The position numbers and the translations under genes were made by a program. The notes beneath the pieces are model-generated. The model saw only the letters and a list, made by a program, of their open reading frames with translations. It did no database searches and was not told the origin of the DNA. From Nitrosomonas sp. (GTDB taxonomy: Bacteria > Pseudomonadota > Gammaproteobacteria > Burkholderiales > Nitrosomonadaceae): 6,886 bases of DNA. Shown in pieces: positions 5,530 through 6,886 of the stretch (its first letter is position 1; every line of letters starts with the position of its first letter). The DNA is taken from contig JADJBK010000002.1 of assembly GCA_016703745.1 (NCBI GenBank), forward strand, positions 1 to 6,886. The letters are read 5' to 3'.

Positions 5530-5797
5530 ATTCCCTCCGAATTAGCCTGCCATTTATATCTCGGTCAAATTTGCAGGCTTCATTTTAAACTCATCTTTTA
5601 TCAGTCTTTTCCAGCTCTCGCAGTCTGACAGTGTAAATTGGTGGTCTGCGGCTACACACAACCCAGTCTAAAATCATCACGTCATCGTCTAAGAATCGCG
5701 CTGTCATTGTCCATCTGAACGGATCCTTTATTTCCCACCGGGGAATGCCTGCGCAGTATGCAAGACTTCACCGGGGTTCCAACTCACTAATGCTCAG
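5522..5797 (-). CDS. Small unresolved gene between the sigma-like and lipoprotein genes
   Basis: No single frame is open, but two long readable pieces follow each other: LSISELEPR then SLAYCAGIPRWEIKDPFRW and TMTARFLDDDVMILDWVVC in one frame (broken by a TGA after EPR), then DHQFTLSDCESWKRLIKDEF and KMKPANLTE in another. One more base near 5550 would continue it as DINGRLIRREYE to the TAG at 5524-5522, overlapping the lipoprotein ATG. An alternative end of the first frame is RPPIYTVRLRELEKTDKR with TGA at 5593-5591. The start could be CTG at 5797 or an ATG hidden by a base error; it overlaps the sigma-like stop. No family recognised. The tiling with its neighbours is the main reason to believe in a gene. 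Confidence 0.4.
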
Positions 5798-6036
5798 GCG
5801 GCACCTAATTTTTTAATTGTCCCGATCTTTATCTGGCCAATGATTGCGCTAATGGATGCGCTTTGGAGGCGTAAGTATTAAATGATCCTCCAAGCGAGCT
5901 ATCGTATCTGGGTAATGCATCCATCAATCAAAGCATTCCGGCTTGCATAATGTCATCTAGCTCGATGTTATGCGGTAGCGTTGATCTGATATGCCTGGAA
6001 ATCTCTCGCCCCCAATGGAGCGTGTTCCAGGATCAT
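5794..6036 (-). CDS. FliA-like sigma factor region 2 protein, short, frame damaged
   Basis: After removing one G near 6009-6013, one A in the AAA of the SK codons and one T before SAII, and reading one internal TGA as a miscalled GGA, the product is about 79 residues. It reads MILEHAPLGREISRHIRST, LPHNIELDDIMQAGMLGLMD, ALPRYDSSLGGSFNTYAS, KRIHSAIIGQIK, then KIGTIKKLGAA. The order LPxxIELDDxxQAGxxGLxxAxxRYD, G-x-x-F-x-T-Y-A and RI is that of region 2 (core RNA polymerase and -10 binding) in sigma-28/FliA (E. coli: LPASVELDDLLQAGGIGLLNAVERYD). Regions 3 and 4 are absent: the frame ends at TGA 5796-5794 and the next gene overlaps it. It may be a phage sigma-like regulator or decoy, or a longer sigma factor cut by uncorrected errors. 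The ATG 6036-6034 lies just after the upstream stop; no strong ribosome site is seen. Confidence 0.6.
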
Positions 6037-6037
6037 A

Positions 6038-6381
6038 TCATTTGTTATTATCATCAAACATCCCGGTAACATAAGATATTATCCCGATAGCAATTCCTGT
6101 TATAGCAGTGGTTGCTATCCACCCCTTTGCCTTTACACATGCCCTCGTGGATCAGATCGATTTTACTTCCATCTTCTCCGCGTGTTCGAACACGGTCTGC
6201 CGCCTTTTATTATCTCGTCTCGCACTTCGCGGTTGAGCCGCTCTAGATCGGATAGTCTGCCGCACATATCATGCAACTTTACCATTATTTCGATCGACTC
6301 ATTGCGCGTAAGGGAGCATGGCTCATCATCTCTATCGTAAGATCGTCTTTCAATGATCGCTCCCCTACTATCCATTATCAC
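6038..6381 (-). CDS. Coiled-coil protein with C-terminal membrane anchor, frame broken
   Basis: The frame from 6381 (GTG, sharing GTGA with the upstream stop; ATG at 6375 is the alternative) codes MDSRGAIIERRSYDRDDEPC, SLTRNESIEIMVKLHDMCGR and LSDLERLNREVRDEIIK. With one A added near 6205-6208 it continues RRQTVFEHAEKMEV; with two further A-run corrections it continues KIDLIHEGMCKAKGW, then IATTAITGIAIGIISYVTGM and FDDNNK, ending at TGA 6040-6038. The total is 114 residues (112 from the ATG). The layout, a charged coiled coil followed by one C-terminal membrane helix and a short polar tail, resembles XhlA-type or other small phage membrane proteins of late regions. Without correction the open frame ends early at 6163 in a Lys/Arg-rich false tail. 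Function unknown. Confidence 0.6.
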
Positions 6382-6843
6382 GCTACATCTATAATAGACC
6401 CAACGCCATCAAGAGAGTCAAATCTAATCCCCAGTATCAACCGCCGTGTTGCCAGTGCCAAAAATCAACAAAAGCGCAATACATCTCTTGGTGGCTGCCG
6501 ACGAATTGTAGATAATCGCATAGCGAGCATCAGTTGGATTTGCCCCATTGGCGGCGATCAGTACCTTAGCAGCACGCCAAGGGACAGTTGCTCCAGACAT
6601 ACCAAAATCAACGGATCCCAATGTAACGCCGCCAGCCGATAGTTGTTGTCTGGCGTAAACTCATTGGTTGCGTAGTTGACTGTCCCTGTGCTACTCAAAA
6701 TGCGGCAACGCCGTCTCAACCGACGGGACAACCGCTGACGTAACTGTGGCAAGCTGATTACATCCGTATGCCTGGAGAATGTATCTTGTTGCCAAGATCT
6801 GCGCGGAACCGATTAAAAACCGAAACTGCTTCACGGTCGCCAT
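6378..6843 (-). CDS. Small phage structural-type protein, frame broken
   Basis: The ATG at 6843-6841 has a strong AGGAGG 7 nt upstream. The first frame stops after 50 codons (TAG 6693-6691). Dropping one T in the TTTT at 6695-6698, adding one G in the CTGG codons just upstream of GGVTLG and dropping one G in the GGGG just before 6422 restores 154 residues. It reads MATVKQFRFLIGSAQIL ... SSTGTVNYATNEFTPDNNYR, LGGVTLGSVDFGMSGATVPW, AAKVLIAANGANPTDARYAI, IYNSSAATKRCIAL ... FGTGNTAVDTGIRFDSLDGV and GSIIDVA. The GGVTL ... ARYAIIYN ... FG pattern is reminiscent of small beta-rich phage proteins (GYTAGGxxL, ARYAVIYxD, VDFGxD) found near tail or capsid genes. The exact role is unproven. It is the first gene of the visible minus-strand cluster. 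Confidence 0.6.
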
Positions 6844-6850
6844 TTTACAG

Positions 6851-6857
6851 CCTCCTC
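6851..6857 (-). promoter_or_regulatory. Strong ribosome binding site of the structural-type gene
   Basis: GAGGAGG on the minus strand, with 7 nt between AGGAGG and the ATG at 6843-6841. It is the best Shine-Dalgarno match in the window, which fits a highly expressed structural protein and fixes the start although the frame breaks after 50 codons. Confidence 0.75.
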
Positions 6858-6886
6858 AATTATATAACTTTGATATTAAATGCGAA

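Noticed and set aside
6271..6642. 123-codon plus-strand ORF
   Set aside because: It lies antisense to the reconstructed structural-type and coiled-coil membrane genes, with no ribosome site or recognisable domain.
6859..6886. Possible sigma-70 promoter (TTCGCA, 16 nt, TATAAT) on the minus strand before the structural-type gene
   Set aside because: Transcription would start at about 6852, inside the ribosome binding site, giving an almost leaderless message. The -35 match is weak and lies at the window edge.

Overview
The window looks like part of a tailed bacteriophage (or prophage) genome whose host is a Gram-negative bacterium. The reasons are the density of small overlapping genes, a RadD-type helicase, a VRR-NUC nuclease and a MazG-like enzyme on one strand, and a facing strand with a DUF1353 protein, a lipobox protein, small membrane proteins and a small probable structural protein. 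No rRNA, tRNA, CRISPR array, insertion sequence, integrase or attachment site was seen.

Plus strand, 3-4004 (DNA metabolism). A RadD-like SF2 helicase is followed by two tandem paralogous genes that share an N-terminal domain of about 70 residues. Both then run into a long hexapeptide repeat of the form [N/D/x]-S-x-Q-[Y/F]-[G/D]. Next come a stand-alone VRR-NUC endonuclease and an all-alpha MazG-like pyrophosphohydrolase. The genes overlap or nearly abut, and the two repeat genes and the nuclease gene have AAGGAG or AGGAG ribosome sites 8 nt before their ATG. Helicase plus VRR-NUC suggests recombination or repair of branched DNA. MazG suggests nucleotide-pool or alarmone control.

Minus strand, 6843-4001 (late or lysis-like cluster). 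In transcription order it holds a small probable structural protein, a coiled-coil protein with a C-terminal membrane segment, a FliA-like sigma region-2 protein, an unresolved small gene, a long lipoprotein (spanin candidate), a 2-3 helix membrane protein (holin candidate), a DUF1353 protein, a 27-codon micro-gene and a small coiled-coil protein. Consecutive genes overlap by a few bases (GTGA or ATGA junctions) or abut, as in a translationally coupled operon. The two strands converge at 4001-4004, where one CTAG palindrome gives both last genes their TAG stop.

Quality. At 3465-3534 and 5093-6430 the genes only read through if single bases are added or removed, nearly always in mononucleotide runs. 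With those corrections, complete plausible proteins appear, their lengths become whole codons and their ends meet their neighbours at stop/start overlaps. I therefore read these as sequencing or assembly indels (or very recent mutations), not old decay. A naive ORF call misses or fragments the MazG-like N-terminus, the lipoprotein, the sigma-like protein, the coiled-coil membrane protein and the structural protein.

The most unusual feature is the pair of Gln/Ser/Tyr hexapeptide-repeat proteins. They look like members of the phage left-handed beta-helix-like family in which the usual inward aliphatic residue has become glutamine at every repeat and the inward alanine has become serine.
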